DNA of 64,000 nucleotides from Longimonas halophila (lineage in GTDB: Bacteria; Bacteroidota; Rhodothermia; Rhodothermales; Salinibacteraceae): the NCBI RefSeq assembly GCF_002554705.1, contig NZ_PDEP01000006.1, forward strand, positions 62,001 to 126,000. The letters run 5' to 3'. A program made the position numbers and the translations under genes. Shown here piece by piece: positions 1-6,961 of this stretch. Position 1 is the first letter of the stretch; each line of letters opens with the position of its first letter. The notes under the pieces are model-generated. The model was given only the letters and a program-made list of their open reading frames with translations. It was not told the DNA's origin and made no database searches.

Positions 1-774
1 GGCGAGACGGAACTACACGGCTACCTGTACAAGCCGTCCAATTTCGATCCGGAGCAGTCGTATCCGATTATCAACTCCATCTATCCGGGGCCGCAAACCG
101 GCAGCATGGGCACGCGTAGCTTCTCCACCAGCCGCCGCGGACAGGCGCATGCGCTGGCCGAACTGGGCTTTATTGTCGTTCAGGTGGATGCAATGGGCAC
201 GCCGCTTCGGTCCAAGGACTTTCACACCGCCTGGTACGGCGACATGGCCGACAATGGCCTCCCCGACCAGCGTGCTGTGATGGAGCAGCTGGCTGAGCGC
301 CACGACTGGATTGACCTTGACCGCGTGGGCATCTACGGCCACAGCGGCGGCGGATTTGCCACCGCAGCAGCGCTCTTCGATCATCCCGACTTCTTTCATG
401 TCGGCGTATCGGGGGCAGGCAACCACGACAACCGCAGCTATACCTACTACTGGGGCGAGAAGTACCAGGGCCTTCTGCGAGACACCGAAGAAGGCGACAC
501 CTACACGAATCAGGCGAACCAGCTTCGTGTGGAGGGGCTTGAGGGCGAGTTAATGCTCTCTTATGGCACGCTCGATGACAATGTGCATCCGAACATGACG
601 CAGTTGGTCATTGATGCGCTTATTGAGCACAACAAGGACTTCGACCTCCTCGTGATGCCGAACCGCGATCACGGCTATGCCAACGAGCCGTATGTGCTGC
701 GCCGCACGTGGGACTACTTCGTGGAGCACCTGCTGGACGAGACGCCACCCACGGAGTACGATATTGAGCGCTAA
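1..774 (+). CDS. S9 family peptidase (dipeptidyl peptidase IV-like), C-terminal catalytic part; 5' end outside window
   Basis: The frame is open from base 1, so only the last 257 residues are present. They form the alpha/beta-hydrolase domain of a prolyl oligopeptidase/DPP IV serine peptidase. The nucleophile Ser lies in the motif GHSGGG (codon at 343), the acidic residue in LDDNVH (about 574-579) and the catalytic His in NRDHGY (codon at 670), in the family's order and spacing. The upstream YPGPQT and DAMGTP segments also match the start of an S9 catalytic domain. Members remove N-terminal dipeptides, usually in the periplasm or on the cell surface. The missing 5' part should encode a signal peptide and a beta-propeller. 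A hairpin terminator follows the stop. The family call is secure; substrate specificity cannot be read. Confidence 0.93.
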   Translation, partial: GETELHGYLYKPSNFDPEQSYPIINSIYPGPQTGSMGTRSFSTSRRGQAHALAELGFIVVQVDAMGTPLRSKDFHTAWYGDMADNGLPDQRAVMEQLAERHDWIDLDRVGIYGHSGGGFATAAALFDHPDFFHVGVSGAGNHDNRSYTYYWGEKYQGLLRDTEEGDTYTNQANQLRVEGLEGELMLSYGTLDDNVHPNMTQLVIDALIEHNKDFDLLVMPNRDHGYANEPYVLRRTWDYFVEHLLDETPPTEYDIER

Positions 775-806
775 CGGGAGCGCATAATCATCGCATCCCA
801 AAAGAC

Positions 807-841
807 AACCCCCAGTGTACACAAGGTGCACTGGGGGTTTT
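807..841. terminator. Terminator between convergent S9 peptidase and uppP genes
   Basis: An 11-bp perfect inverted repeat (AACCCCCAGTG at 807-817, CACTGGGGGTT at 829-839) with an 11-nt loop ends in TTTT on the plus strand. It lies 33 bp past the peptidase stop and 28 bp before the uppP stop. Its stem is flanked by A- and T-rich bases, so it could serve both convergent genes. Confidence 0.8.
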
Positions 842-869
842 GTATTAGAGTCATGTCTTGGCTGGTGTG

Positions 870-1676
870 CTACAGGAGCCAGAGCCCGAGTCCGCCAATG
901 AGGAAGCAGTAGTACGCGAAATATTGCAGGTTGCCGCGCTTCACGAAGTCGATCATCAGCTTAATGGCAACTACGCCCGATGCGTAGGCAATGAGCGTGC
1001 CCAGAAGTAGCGGCAACCACGCAACAGTGGCTCCCTGCTCGACCAGTTCGAGTCCTTTGAGAAGCGTGGCCCCCAGCACAACCGGGAGGAGCATCAGAAA
1101 CGAGAAGTTGGCCGCCTGTTCGGGTTTTACGTTCTGGTAGAGCGCCACGCAGATCGTGGATCCGGAGCGCGAGATGCCAGGAATCATAGCGGCGGACTGT
1201 GCGATGCCGACAACAAATGCTTTGAGAGACGAGAGGCGGCCTTTGGGGTTGGGGCGCAGAAGGGTGAGCAGCAGCAAGACACCGGTCACAAAAAGCATCC
1301 CCGACGCCAGTCGCGGATCGCCAAAGGCGGCTTCCAGCGGCTCTTTGAAGAGCACGTAGACCAGGCCCGTGGGAATGAGCGTGATGAGGATGAATACACC
1401 CAGGCGAAACGTGTCGTTTTCGGCGTAGCGCTCGGGGATTTCGGCAGGAGCGGCCAGGGCGCTTCCGGCCTCCCGTAACAGGTCGAGCACATCGCGTCCG
1501 TACACAGTCAGGATGCTAAGCACCGTGCCAAAGTGAACAAACACCTCGAACGTGATGCCCGCCTCTTCAATCCCCAGCACATGTTGGCCCAGCACAAGGT
1601 GCCCCGATGACGACACGGGCAAAAATTCGGTCAGGCCCTGAACGAGCCCCAGCAATGCAGCTTCCCACCAGTTCAT
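870..1676 (-). CDS. uppP: Undecaprenyl-diphosphatase (UppP/BacA)
   Basis: The product is a 268-residue polytopic membrane protein, the usual length for the BacA family. It dephosphorylates undecaprenyl diphosphate so that the lipid carrier can be reused for peptidoglycan and other envelope glycans; overexpression is known to give bacitracin resistance. Both signature motifs are visible: GLTEFLPVSSSGHL at residues 14-27, with the conserved Glu17 and His26, and PGISRSG at 166-172 with Arg170. Hydrophobic segments alternate through the whole protein. The start ATG gives the standard N-terminus. The gene is convergent with the S9 peptidase and shares its terminator. About 690 bp of repeat-rich DNA separates it from the next minus-strand gene, so it is probably transcribed alone. 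Confidence 0.97.
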   Translation of the reverse strand: MNWWEAALLGLVQGLTEFLPVSSSGHLVLGQHVLGIEEAGITFEVFVHFGTVLSILTVYGRDVLDLLREAGSALAAPAEIPERYAENDTFRLGVFILITLIPTGLVYVLFKEPLEAAFGDPRLASGMLFVTGVLLLLTLLRPNPKGRLSSLKAFVVGIAQSAAMIPGISRSGSTICVALYQNVKPEQAANFSFLMLLPVVLGATLLKGLELVEQGATVAWLPLLLGTLIAYASGVVAIKLMIDFVKRGNLQYFAYYCFLIGGLGLWLL

Positions 1677-1979
1677 GCGGTATCAAACAAGTCGAGAGAA
1701 AAGAACGACTCGTGTAACGTACAAGCCGCTGTTTGAGAACCAAAAGGGCAGCGGGTGAAGCATCCATTCGTTTTCTTGAAGATCCTGGCGGCGGTGTCCC
1801 AAGCATCGGTGCATACCAAGCGCTTGTCGGACTCTCCACAAATCAACGGCCCTACACAGAGGCAGAGCCGTTAGCATTCGGCATAAGTTCTCCGGCTGCT
1901 GGCATATTTCTTCCCTTACGTGGCATTGATCCGCTACCGAATAGGATGTAGGAGCCGGAAGGTGCGTTTGGGTAAGCTA
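1677..1979. other. Intergenic region upstream of uppP
   Basis: No convincing gene is present. The region must hold the uppP promoter, which I could not define. It contains one copy of a 28-bp hairpin repeat (1845-1872). The remainder up to the CAP-domain gene is occupied by the nested repeats described separately. Confidence 0.6.
1845..1872 (-). repeat. 28-bp hairpin repeat, copy A
   Basis: AACGGC (1845-1850) and GCCGTT (1867-1872) flank a purine-rich centre. The copy is 26/28 identical to 3331-3358. Read as minus-strand RNA both copies fold into an 11-bp stem with a CUCUxU loop; the two differing bases keep pairing (a G-U pair here, a G-C pair in the other copy). Confidence 0.7.
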
Positions 1980-2367
1980 AGAACCTGTTTTGATTTCCAA
2001 AAAACTTGGTCCCAAACCCTCGTCTTTCAGACGAGCCGCTTTCAGCATCGCTTTTCGGGAAAGGCGGTCTTGCGTAGAGACCGCCTTTCTCCAGGCACTA
2101 CTGCGTTGGCAAATTGTCTGAGCAAAAGAGTGCGGGGTGGCAGCTTGACTCGAGAATGAGCTTCAGCCGACTTTCAGTCGGCCACTCAAACCCCCCGACT
2201 TCCAGTCGGGGGTGGTTTAGTTCTTATTTTGGGCTCCGAGCGGCTTCGCTGGGCTGCAAATTGCCCCTAATCTCGGCCCGTAGCCCCGCTACGAACCTCG
2301 ATTGGGGTCCAATTTTCGCCTCAGCGTCTCTCGCTCTCGCCGTCAAACCAAAACCCAAACAGGTTCT
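1980..2367 (+). repeat. Foldback MITE-like element, copy 1 (split by an insertion)
   Basis: The ends are AGAACCTGTTT (1980-1990) and AAACAGGTTCT (2357-2367), an 11-bp perfect terminal inverted repeat. After removal of a 226-bp insertion (1998-2223) the remaining 162 bp match 21524-21686 with only a handful of differences. The two halves of the core are inverted copies of each other, so the whole element can fold into one long imperfect hairpin. Its right end overlaps the TAG stop (2366-2368) of the minus-strand CAP-glutaredoxin gene. No ORF is carried, so any transposition would be non-autonomous. Confidence 0.85.
1998..2223. mobile_element. Hairpin-rich 226-bp insertion inside the foldback element
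   Basis: This segment interrupts copy 1 exactly where copy 2 is continuous, and a 3-bp TTC sits at both junctions. It has no ORF but holds four hairpins: CTCGTC/GACGAG (2019-2035), an 11-bp stem (2060-2070 with 2078-2088), a 7-bp stem with loop TTC (2166-2182) and a 9-bp stem with loop TCC (2192-2212). The third hairpin is followed by CACTCAA. Subterminal hairpins followed by TCAA recall the ends of IS200/IS605-type elements, so a deletion derivative of such an element is my best guess. The transposase is absent and the family is not proven. Confidence 0.55.
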
Positions 2368-3214
2368 AAAGGTCGCCGCGTAGAGCCTGCTCGATGCGGT
2401 CGGCCGAGCGAATGCCGCCAAAGACGACGCCGTTGGCCTCTACAACCGGAAGTCGTGTGCTGCCAATGACCTCGTCGGCAGAGTAGAGCAGATCCCACAT
2501 CGCGTCGGAGGCGCCAGCTTCATCGTCAATGTCGCGCATAGTGTATGGGATGCCCTCGTTGTCGAGGGCACGGCGCAGAGCGGTTGTGTTCGGACAGGTG
2601 TCGCGTCCGTACACCACGACGCCAGCGGCTTCAGGCGAGCTGTCTTGCTGCTCCGACGAATCCACATTGGTGTGTACGGTTGGACGCGGGGCGTCGGGAT
2701 TTGCACCAAAGACGGCTGTGCGGTAGGTACCGGTTTGGTTGGGAGCATTGTAGCGGGGACCCGTGGCGCGGGCTGTGCCCACGTGGGTATAGGCCGCATC
2801 CATCACGATGCGACAGTGGTCTGGACTGCCGAGCCAGGCGTCGACTGTTTCTGCAGAATTGTTTTGAAAGTACGCCAGGACCTCACCTACGGATGCAAAC
2901 TGGTCGGTGCGATTACGCACACGTTCGTGTGGTACCGACCCATCGCTTCCGGCATGTCCCCGAAAGGCGTTTGTGCTCATGTCGTTGTTGTGCGCAGCCG
3001 CCGCCTGCGCGAGCGTATCGCTCCATGCTACTGGGGGCGCTGCAGGAAAGCGGTCGTCGCCGCACATGCGCGCCGCGCTACGGGCCTCGTTGATAAGCGG
3101 AAGCAGTTCAGATGCATTCGTAGGCGACGAGCCCGGTATAGGCTGTGCCTGTACAGCCAGTCCATCTCCTATGACAAGCAGAATTGGTAAAAGGGCGTAC
3201 AAAAGCCGTTGCAT
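2366..3214 (-). CDS. Secreted CAP/SCP-domain protein fused to a C-terminal monothiol glutaredoxin domain
   Basis: I start this 282-residue protein at the ATG at 3214. A GGAG lies just upstream of it, and the N-terminus then becomes a classical signal peptide ending near AVQAQ (residues 1-24). The longer open frame adds 43 unlikely residues. Residues about 37-165 form a CAP (SCP/PR1) domain with LINEAR, an AHNNDM segment, FRGHAG and a conserved HCR segment. A Ser/Gln/Glu-rich linker follows. Residues about 195-282 are glutaredoxin-like, starting VVVYGRDTCPNT, so the active site has one cysteine, with TRLPVV as the usual cis-Pro region. CAP proteins are extracellular and glutaredoxins usually cytosolic, so the fusion is unusual. 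Its function is unknown; a periplasmic redox role is an inference. The stop codon lies in the end of the foldback repeat. Confidence 0.85.
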   Translation of the reverse strand: MQRLLYALLPILLVIGDGLAVQAQPIPGSSPTNASELLPLINEARSAARMCGDDRFPAAPPVAWSDTLAQAAAAHNNDMSTNAFRGHAGSDGSVPHERVRNRTDQFASVGEVLAYFQNNSAETVDAWLGSPDHCRIVMDAAYTHVGTARATGPRYNAPNQTGTYRTAVFGANPDAPRPTVHTNVDSSEQQDSSPEAAGVVVYGRDTCPNTTALRRALDNEGIPYTMRDIDDEAGASDAMWDLLYSADEVIGSTRLPVVEANGVVFGGIRSADRIEQALRGDL

Positions 3215-3330
3215 AGCTCCATTGCGTGATAGGAAATAGTTTATGAAGTGGGGACACAAGCAGGGACACGAGATGCTATAATGGTTCGTTCCATCTTCAT
3301 GGGGGGCAGCGTGTCCGTCTACCAACCACA

Positions 3331-3358
3331 AACGGCCCTGCATAGAGGCAGAGCCGTT
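3331..3358 (-). terminator. 28-bp hairpin repeat, copy B; likely terminator of clpC
   Basis: It sits 45 bp past the clpC stop on the minus strand. The minus-strand RNA pairs AACGGCUCUGC with GCAGGGCCGUU (11 bp, one U-G pair, six-nt loop), and the stem continues directly into UUUG. It is a near-identical copy of 1845-1872. Confidence 0.6.
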
Positions 3359-3402
3359 GCGTGTTGCGATATGTAGTGTGGCCTGCGAGCCTGCAGCGTC
3401 GG

Positions 3403-6072
3403 CTACTCTTCCGTAGCACGCTGCGCACCGCCCGGGGCAGGCTTATCAGAAGAAGGGGGGGCGCCGGGGCCTGACGATGGGCTGGGCCCGGAGCTCACCG
3501 AGCCGTTTCCGCCATCAAGGAGGCCCGACACGTCGTCGAACGTTTCCTCGTCACCGTCTTTGCCGGCAGGAGCTTCGCCCTCTTCGACATCAAAAGAGAG
3601 CTCCTCGTCGTCCTCATGATGCATGAGGGTGACCGTGTCGCCCGGCGTAATGCGGTCGTGCAGGATGTCCTCGGCCATCGGGTCTTCGACGTACTTCTGG
3701 ATGGCGCGGCGCAGGGGGCGTGCCCCATACTTCGGGTCGAAGCCCTTGTCCGTAAGGAACGACTTGGCGCTCTGGTCGATCTCGATGGTGAGACCAAGCT
3801 CTTGAGCCCGGTTGAACAGATCGTCCGACATGATATCGATGATCTCGAAGATGTCTTCACGCTCCAGAGCATGAAAGACAATCACATCGTCAATGCGGTT
3901 CAAGAACTCAGGGTTGAACACGTTCTTGAGCGCATCCTCAACGGTGCTCTTCATCGTCTGGTAGTTCATCGTCTCTCCAGAACCCTGAGAGAAACCGATG
4001 CCCTGCCCGAGGCTCTTGATGTCGTTAGCCCCGATATTTGAGGTCATAATGATAATGGTGTTGCGGAAGTCGACGCGCCGCCCGAGCCCATCGGTGAGCA
4101 CGCCGTCGTCAAGCACCTGAAGCAGGATGTTGAAGACATCGGGGTGGGCCTTCTCGATCTCATCGAGCAGAATCACCGAGTACGGCTTGCGGCGCACTTT
4201 TTCGGTGAGCTGCCCCCCTTCTTCGTAGCCTACGTAGCCGGGAGGGGCCCCCACGAGTCGGCTGACAGCAAACTTCTCCATGTACTCGCTCATGTCGATA
4301 CGGATGAGCGAGTCCTGAGAGTCGAACAGGTACTCTGTAAGCACCTTGGCCAACTCGGTTTTGCCGACACCCGTCGGTCCCAGGAAGATGAATGAGCCGA
4401 TGGGCTTCTCAGGATCCTTGAGTCCGGCGCGTGTACGGCGGATGGCTTTCGAGAGCTTCTTGATGGCCTCGTCTTGGCCAACCACACGTTCCTTGAGCGC
4501 ATCCTCCATTTCGAGGAGCTTGCGCTGCTCGGGCTCAGAGATCTTATCGACCGGAATGCCGGTCATCATGGCTACCACCTCAGCAATGTTCTGGGTGGTT
4601 ACGTCATGAATCTGCGTTTCGGAATCTTTCTCCCACTCGCGCTTTGCTTCTTCAAGCTTCTCTTGCAGCTTCTTCTCGCTGTCGCGCAGGCGGGCAGCTT
4701 CCTCAAAGCGCTGACTTTTTACAACCTGATTTTTCTCTTCGCGAACTTCCTCGATCTCCTCTTCCAGGTCAAGAATTTCCTGCGGCACCTCAATGTTTGA
4801 GAGGTGCACCCGCGCCCCGGCTTCGTCGACAACATCAATAGCCTTGTCGGGAAGGAAGCGCTCGGTGATGTACCGGTCGCTCAGCTGCACGGCCAGCTTA
4901 ATGGCCTCGGCTGAGTAGCGGACGTTGTGGTGCTCCTCGTAGTATTTCTTGATGTTGGTGAGGATGTTGATCGTCTCCTCGGGCGTGGAGGGATCGACCA
5001 GGATCTTCTGGAAGCGGCGGTCGAGTGCGCCATCTTTCTCGATGTTCTGGCGGTACTCGTCGAGCGTAGTAGCGCCGATGCACTGCAAGTCGCCACGGGC
5101 CAGTGCGGGCTTAATCATATTCGACGCATCGAGGCTGCCCGAAGCACCTCCGGCACCGACAATGGTGTGGATCTCATCGATGAAGAGCACCACTTCCGGG
5201 TTTTTCTCCAGCTCCTTCATCACGGCCTTCATGCGCTCCTCGAACTGGCCGCGATACTTGGTGCCCGCCACGAGCGAAGCCAAGTCGAGCGTCACAATGC
5301 GCTTGTCGTAGAGCACGCGGCTTACCTTGCGCTCCACAATACGCATCGCCAACCCCTCGGCAATGGCCGTCTTTCCGACGCCCGGTTCGCCTATGAGAAC
5401 GGGATTGTTCTTCTTGCGACGGCTCAAGACCTGAGCAACACGCTCAATCTCTTTCTGGCGTCCCACAATGGGATCGAGTTCGTTCTCTTCGGCCATTTCC
5501 GTGAGGTCGCGACCGAAGTTGTCTAATACCGGCGTTTTGCTCTTTTCCATTTTGCCTCCTTCTTTTCCGTATCCAGAAGATAGTCCGCCCCCTCCTGATC
5601 CGCCACCGCTTCCGGTGGTCGACGAAGAGGCCTTGCCACTGATAATCGAGTCAAGTTCGTTGCGCACGGCGTCGTAGGTCACAGAGAACCCCTGTTGAAG
5701 AATCTGAGCGGCGATGTTCTCATTGTCACGAAGTAGGCTTAGCAGCAAGTGTTCAGTGCCAATTACATCGCTTTTGTAAAGCTTTGCTTCCAGGTAAGTG
5801 ATCTTCAGTACCTTCTCGGCTTGTTTCGTCAGGGGAATGTTGCCCACCGAGAGGGCGCTGCCCTGACTGCGCACGGTTTCCTCGACAGACTTTTTCAGCT
5901 TCATCAGGTCGCATCCCAGGTTCCGAAGGATCTTGATGGCAATGCCTTCGCCCTCACGGATAATACCCAGGAGCAAATGCTCGGTGCCGATGTAGTCATG
6001 GCCCAGGCGAATAGCCTCCTCGCGGCTGTAGGAGATCACGTCGCGGACCCGGTTCGAGAAATTGCCTTCCAT
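3403..6072 (-). CDS. clpC: ATP-dependent Clp protease ATP-binding subunit ClpC
   Basis: This 889-residue Hsp100 unfoldase feeds substrates to ClpP. The domain order is standard: two N-terminal Clp-N repeats ([13 protein letters not shown] and [12 protein letters not shown]); a Gly/Ser-rich linker; AAA-1 with Walker A GEPGVGKT and VLFIDEIHT; a UVR-type coiled coil ([13 protein letters not shown] region); and AAA-2 with GPTGVGKT and [13 protein letters not shown]. The start at 6072 gives [12 protein letters not shown], the expected ClpC N-terminus; the frame runs 137 codons further upstream but looks non-coding. The C-terminal 60 residues are an acidic then Pro/Ser/Gly-rich tail not typical of ClpC. 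An Fe-S carrier gene lies 380 bp upstream on the same strand. No CIRCE or CtsR site was seen. Confidence 0.97.
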   Translation of the reverse strand: MEGNFSNRVRDVISYSREEAIRLGHDYIGTEHLLLGIIREGEGIAIKILRNLGCDLMKLKKSVEETVRSQGSALSVGNIPLTKQAEKVLKITYLEAKLYKSDVIGTEHLLLSLLRDNENIAAQILQQGFSVTYDAVRNELDSIISGKASSSTTGSGGGSGGGGLSSGYGKEGGKMEKSKTPVLDNFGRDLTEMAEENELDPIVGRQKEIERVAQVLSRRKKNNPVLIGEPGVGKTAIAEGLAMRIVERKVSRVLYDKRIVTLDLASLVAGTKYRGQFEERMKAVMKELEKNPEVVLFIDEIHTIVGAGGASGSLDASNMIKPALARGDLQCIGATTLDEYRQNIEKDGALDRRFQKILVDPSTPEETINILTNIKKYYEEHHNVRYSAEAIKLAVQLSDRYITERFLPDKAIDVVDEAGARVHLSNIEVPQEILDLEEEIEEVREEKNQVVKSQRFEEAARLRDSEKKLQEKLEEAKREWEKDSETQIHDVTTQNIAEVVAMMTGIPVDKISEPEQRKLLEMEDALKERVVGQDEAIKKLSKAIRRTRAGLKDPEKPIGSFIFLGPTGVGKTELAKVLTEYLFDSQDSLIRIDMSEYMEKFAVSRLVGAPPGYVGYEEGGQLTEKVRRKPYSVILLDEIEKAHPDVFNILLQVLDDGVLTDGLGRRVDFRNTIIIMTSNIGANDIKSLGQGIGFSQGSGETMNYQTMKSTVEDALKNVFNPEFLNRIDDVIVFHALEREDIFEIIDIMSDDLFNRAQELGLTIEIDQSAKSFLTDKGFDPKYGARPLRRAIQKYVEDPMAEDILHDRITPGDTVTLMHHEDDEELSFDVEEGEAPAGKDGDEETFDDVSGLLDGGNGSVSSGPSPSSGPGAPPSSDKPAPGGAQRATEE

Positions 6073-6452
6073 ACAGAGTGTAGAAACCGTGAGGATGTGT
6101 CGAGGCGACACTGAAGCTTGTGAAGAGGATGCAGCACGAGGGCCGCAGGGCGTTGCGCACAGTGCATGGCATCGTGCACGGTTCCAGGGCGTGCCAACCA
6201 GCAGGGTGTGCCGAGAACGCGGCTGAGGCTGAGTGTGGTGGCTATCTATGTAGCCTCGTACAGCGGCCTTGTGCAGAACGGCCCGAAGTGGTGCGGCACC
6301 GGTCTTCGACAGGTGCCTTAAAGACCGCCCCCTGAATCGATGTGCGGTACCAACCCTCCGATACACTGTTCCTCTGCCCAGCAGGCCGCAGTCGGAATTG
6401 TCAGCTTTGCGATACTTCCGTGTAGCGCGTGCAAAGCCAGGACTACTCGCAG
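6073..6452. other. Intergenic region upstream of clpC
   Basis: These 380 bp separate the Fe-S carrier stop from the clpC start, both on the minus strand, and should hold the clpC promoter. I see no coding signal. A small inverted repeat GGCACC/GGTGCC spans 6295-6317. No recognisable heat-shock operator or clear -33/-7 pair was found. Confidence 0.5.
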
Positions 6453-6797
6453 CTACGACGCGAAGCTCGACCCGCAGCCGCACGTTTCGGTAGCATTGGG
6501 ATTGTCGAACGTAAAGCCGCGTGCATCGAGCCCGTCATGGTAGTCGATGGTCGTTCCCATCAGGTAGAGGCCATGGCGCTTGTCCATAAAGACCGGAATC
6601 CCGTCGATGTCGAACTCCTGGTCTTTGTCGCGCTTCTTGTCAAATCCGAGCACGTAACTCATACCCGAGCACCCGCCGCCTTTTACGCCCACGCGCAGGC
6701 CGTAGCCGTCGGGGATCTTCTTTGTACGCATAATCTTGCGAATCTCGCTGGCCGCCGTGTCGCTCATCGCGATCGGAGACTGGGTTTGCGTAGCCAT
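6453..6797 (-). CDS. A-type iron-sulfur cluster carrier (IscA/ErpA/HesB family)
   Basis: This 114-residue protein starts at the ATG at 6797 (MATQTQSPIAMSD), where family similarity begins; the frame extends upstream without family features. The three cluster-binding cysteines are present: Cys43 in KGGGCSG, and Cys106 and Cys108 in ETCGCGSSF at the C-terminus. The GLRVGVKGGGCSGMSYVLGF segment is diagnostic for A-type carriers, which hold 2Fe-2S or 4Fe-4S clusters during transfer to apo-enzymes. No suf or isc genes are adjacent, so it appears to be a stand-alone carrier. Which member (ErpA, IscA or SufA) cannot be decided by eye. Confidence 0.93.
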   Translation of the reverse strand: MATQTQSPIAMSDTAASEIRKIMRTKKIPDGYGLRVGVKGGGCSGMSYVLGFDKKRDKDQEFDIDGIPVFMDKRHGLYLMGTTIDYHDGLDARGFTFDNPNATETCGCGSSFAS

Positions 6798-6961
6798 AGG
6801 TTCTAAAGTATGTATGACGAACAACCAGTGGTGTGTATTGCAGAAGGGTCGAACGAGTCCCCAAAAAGCACAGTTCCATGCATGCGTATGTGGATATGCA
6901 AAGAGGCGCGTTACGCGGCAGTAGGACCGCACCTACCAACCAGGGTATCAACCAGGGACGA

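Noticed and set aside
6073..6483. 137-codon N-terminal extension of clpC
   Set aside because: [11 protein letters not shown] at 6072 is the conserved ClpC start; the extension is Arg/His/Cys-rich and covers the expected promoter region.
6798..6807. AGGTTCTAAA just upstream of the Fe-S carrier ATG, matching the right end of the foldback element
   Set aside because: Only ten bases match and no other part of the element is present; this is expected by chance.
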